Assembly (NCBI GenBank): GCA_017860725.1 | Contig: JAGDMX010000097.1 | Location: forward strand, 1 to 7,857 | Reading direction: 5' to 3' | DNA from: Chloroflexota bacterium | GTDB lineage: Bacteria > Chloroflexota > Anaerolineae > Anaerolineales > UBA4823 | DNA: 7,857 bases | In this document: one piece after another, positions 7,042 to 7,857 of the stretch | Layout of the letters: each line of letters begins with the position of its first letter | Position numbering within the stretch: position 1 is the first letter of the stretch | Translations under genes and position numbers: made by a program | Notes under the pieces: model-generated | The model's database searches: none | Told to the model about the DNA's origin: nothing | Seen by the model: the letters and a program-made list of their open reading frames with translations, nothing else

Positions 7042-7857
7042 TTATTCGACCATGTTCAGGGTACCGCGGTTATGAATCAAGTTGAGGGCTACCAGCGCGC
7101 CTAATTGGCGATGGATGTTCACATCTCTCGGGGCAAGCTGGGCAGCTCGGCGGAGCAGGTTTTCAGCTTCCGCGTAATCTTTACAGTCCTTTAAGGTGAT
7201 CCCGGCATGGTAGTAAGGCCAGGGGTTCTTGGGCGCAATCGACATGGCTTCTTTGTAAACACTCAAAGCCTGAGAAGTCTGTCGCAATTCTTGATATGCG
7301 CGTCCCAGCTCAAGATAAGCTTCGATGTGTTGGGTCTCTTGATGGATAGCATCGCGCAGGTAGGAAATTGCTTCTTCAGGTTGTCCAGCTATGCGGAGCT
7401 GCTGGCCAATCAAGCAATTAAGACTCAATTTATCTTCAGGGGCGAGCTGGCCAAGATCGGCTTGCAGGGCTTGGCGTCCAGCTTGAACCGCAGCCTGGGT
7501 GTTCCCGGCTTCGACTTCCAGGCGCGCCAGCCCAGCAAGTACCAGCGAATCACCTGGATACCGTTCGGCAAGTTCCTGCCAGGCGACCAAAGCTGTTTCA
7601 ATCCCCTGCGTCCGGTGGAGTAGATCGGCGCGCTCCATCTCTAAGATTTTTGGCTCTGGGCTACAAGCAACCGCGTGATCCAATGCACGCAGTGCTTCCA
7701 GCGGCTGATCCACCTCCTGGAATGCACGAGCGAGAAGCTGCCAGGCCGGTGGGTACTCCGGTTCACGACTTAAGATTGCCTGCGCGCATTGGATCGCCAT
7801 GTTAGGGTCTTTTACTGCCAACGCCAGGCGACCGCGGTTTTCCAGGGTAGCAGGGGA
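7042..7857 (-). CDS. TPR-repeat protein, N terminus beyond the window
   Basis: The frame is open to the right edge of the window, so at least 271 residues are visible and the true start lies outside. A TTG at 7821 could be read as a start, but the 12 codons to its right also look like TPR helix sequence, so I treat the gene as partial. The visible part consists of about six or seven tetratricopeptide units with the usual spacing of about 34 residues and consensus positions such as P-x-x-W/A-x-x-L-A and the terminal A-x-x-x-x-P. Clear units include the one ending S-I-A-P-K-N-P-W and the next one ending L-A-P-R-D-V-N. No catalytic domain, signal peptide or membrane helix is present in this part. 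The stop codon lies 6 bases before the start of the TPR-peptidase gene, so the two are almost surely co-transcribed. A scaffold or regulatory partner role for the peptidase is an inference from this arrangement. Confidence 0.85.
   Translation of the reverse strand, partial: SPATLENRGRLALAVKDPNMAIQCAQAILSREPEYPPAWQLLARAFQEVDQPLEALRALDHAVACSPEPKILEMERADLLHRTQGIETALVAWQELAERYPGDSLVLAGLARLEVEAGNTQAAVQAGRQALQADLGQLAPEDKLSLNCLIGQQLRIAGQPEEAISYLRDAIHQETQHIEAYLELGRAYQELRQTSQALSVYKEAMSIAPKNPWPYYHAGITLKDCKDYAEAENLLRRAAQLAPRDVNIHRQLGALVALNLIHNRGTLNMVE

Noticed and set aside
7042..7821. Complete TPR gene starting at TTG 7821
   Set aside because: The frame is open to the window edge and the residues before the TTG look like coding TPR sequence, so the gene is treated as truncated by the window.

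Overview
This window looks like the chromosome of a free-living bacterium with moderate GC content. The protein types together fit a Chloroflexota (Anaerolineae-like) genome best: a soluble TPR plus gingipain-fold peptidase, a membrane-anchored serine hydrolase with a VanW/YoaR-type N-terminal domain, and a DUF1801 protein. This placement is inferred from gene content; there is no rRNA or other phylogenetic marker.

Left part (1-2423, plus strand). The first ~115 bases are a decayed copy of the 5' part of a DUF1801 gene, cut by the window edge. A complete GH13 oligo-1,6-glucosidase (malL-like, 192-1895) follows, with all catalytic residues and the valine linked to alpha-1,6 specificity. Behind it come a GC-rich hairpin (1908-1927), a broken tRNA-Arg(ACG)-like sequence on the minus strand (about 1935-2029), and an intact DUF1801 gene (2052-2423). 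The glucosidase is therefore flanked by two related DUF1801 sequences in direct orientation.

Middle (2434-4206, minus strand). A membrane-anchored serine hydrolase of the beta-lactamase/penicillin-binding fold ends 10 bases from the end of the DUF1801 gene, so the two are convergent. Its GTG start is supported by a well-spaced Shine-Dalgarno, and an extended -10 promoter lies just upstream. The 3928-4206 gap also holds a convincing Rho-independent terminator for the genes to its right, so the hydrolase is its own transcription unit.

Right part (4207-7857, minus strand). A two-gene operon has an all-TPR protein, cut at its N terminus by the window edge, directly followed (6-base gap) by a 942-residue protein. 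This second protein joins an N-terminal helical/TPR region to a caspase/gingipain-like (clan CD, C25-like) peptidase domain with a visible His-Cys dyad, and ends in an unassigned Cys-containing tail. It has no signal peptide, unlike classical gingipains. A cytoplasmic TPR-regulated protease with a TPR partner is the most interesting candidate system here. The window contains no CRISPR array, nuclease, transposase or integrase.
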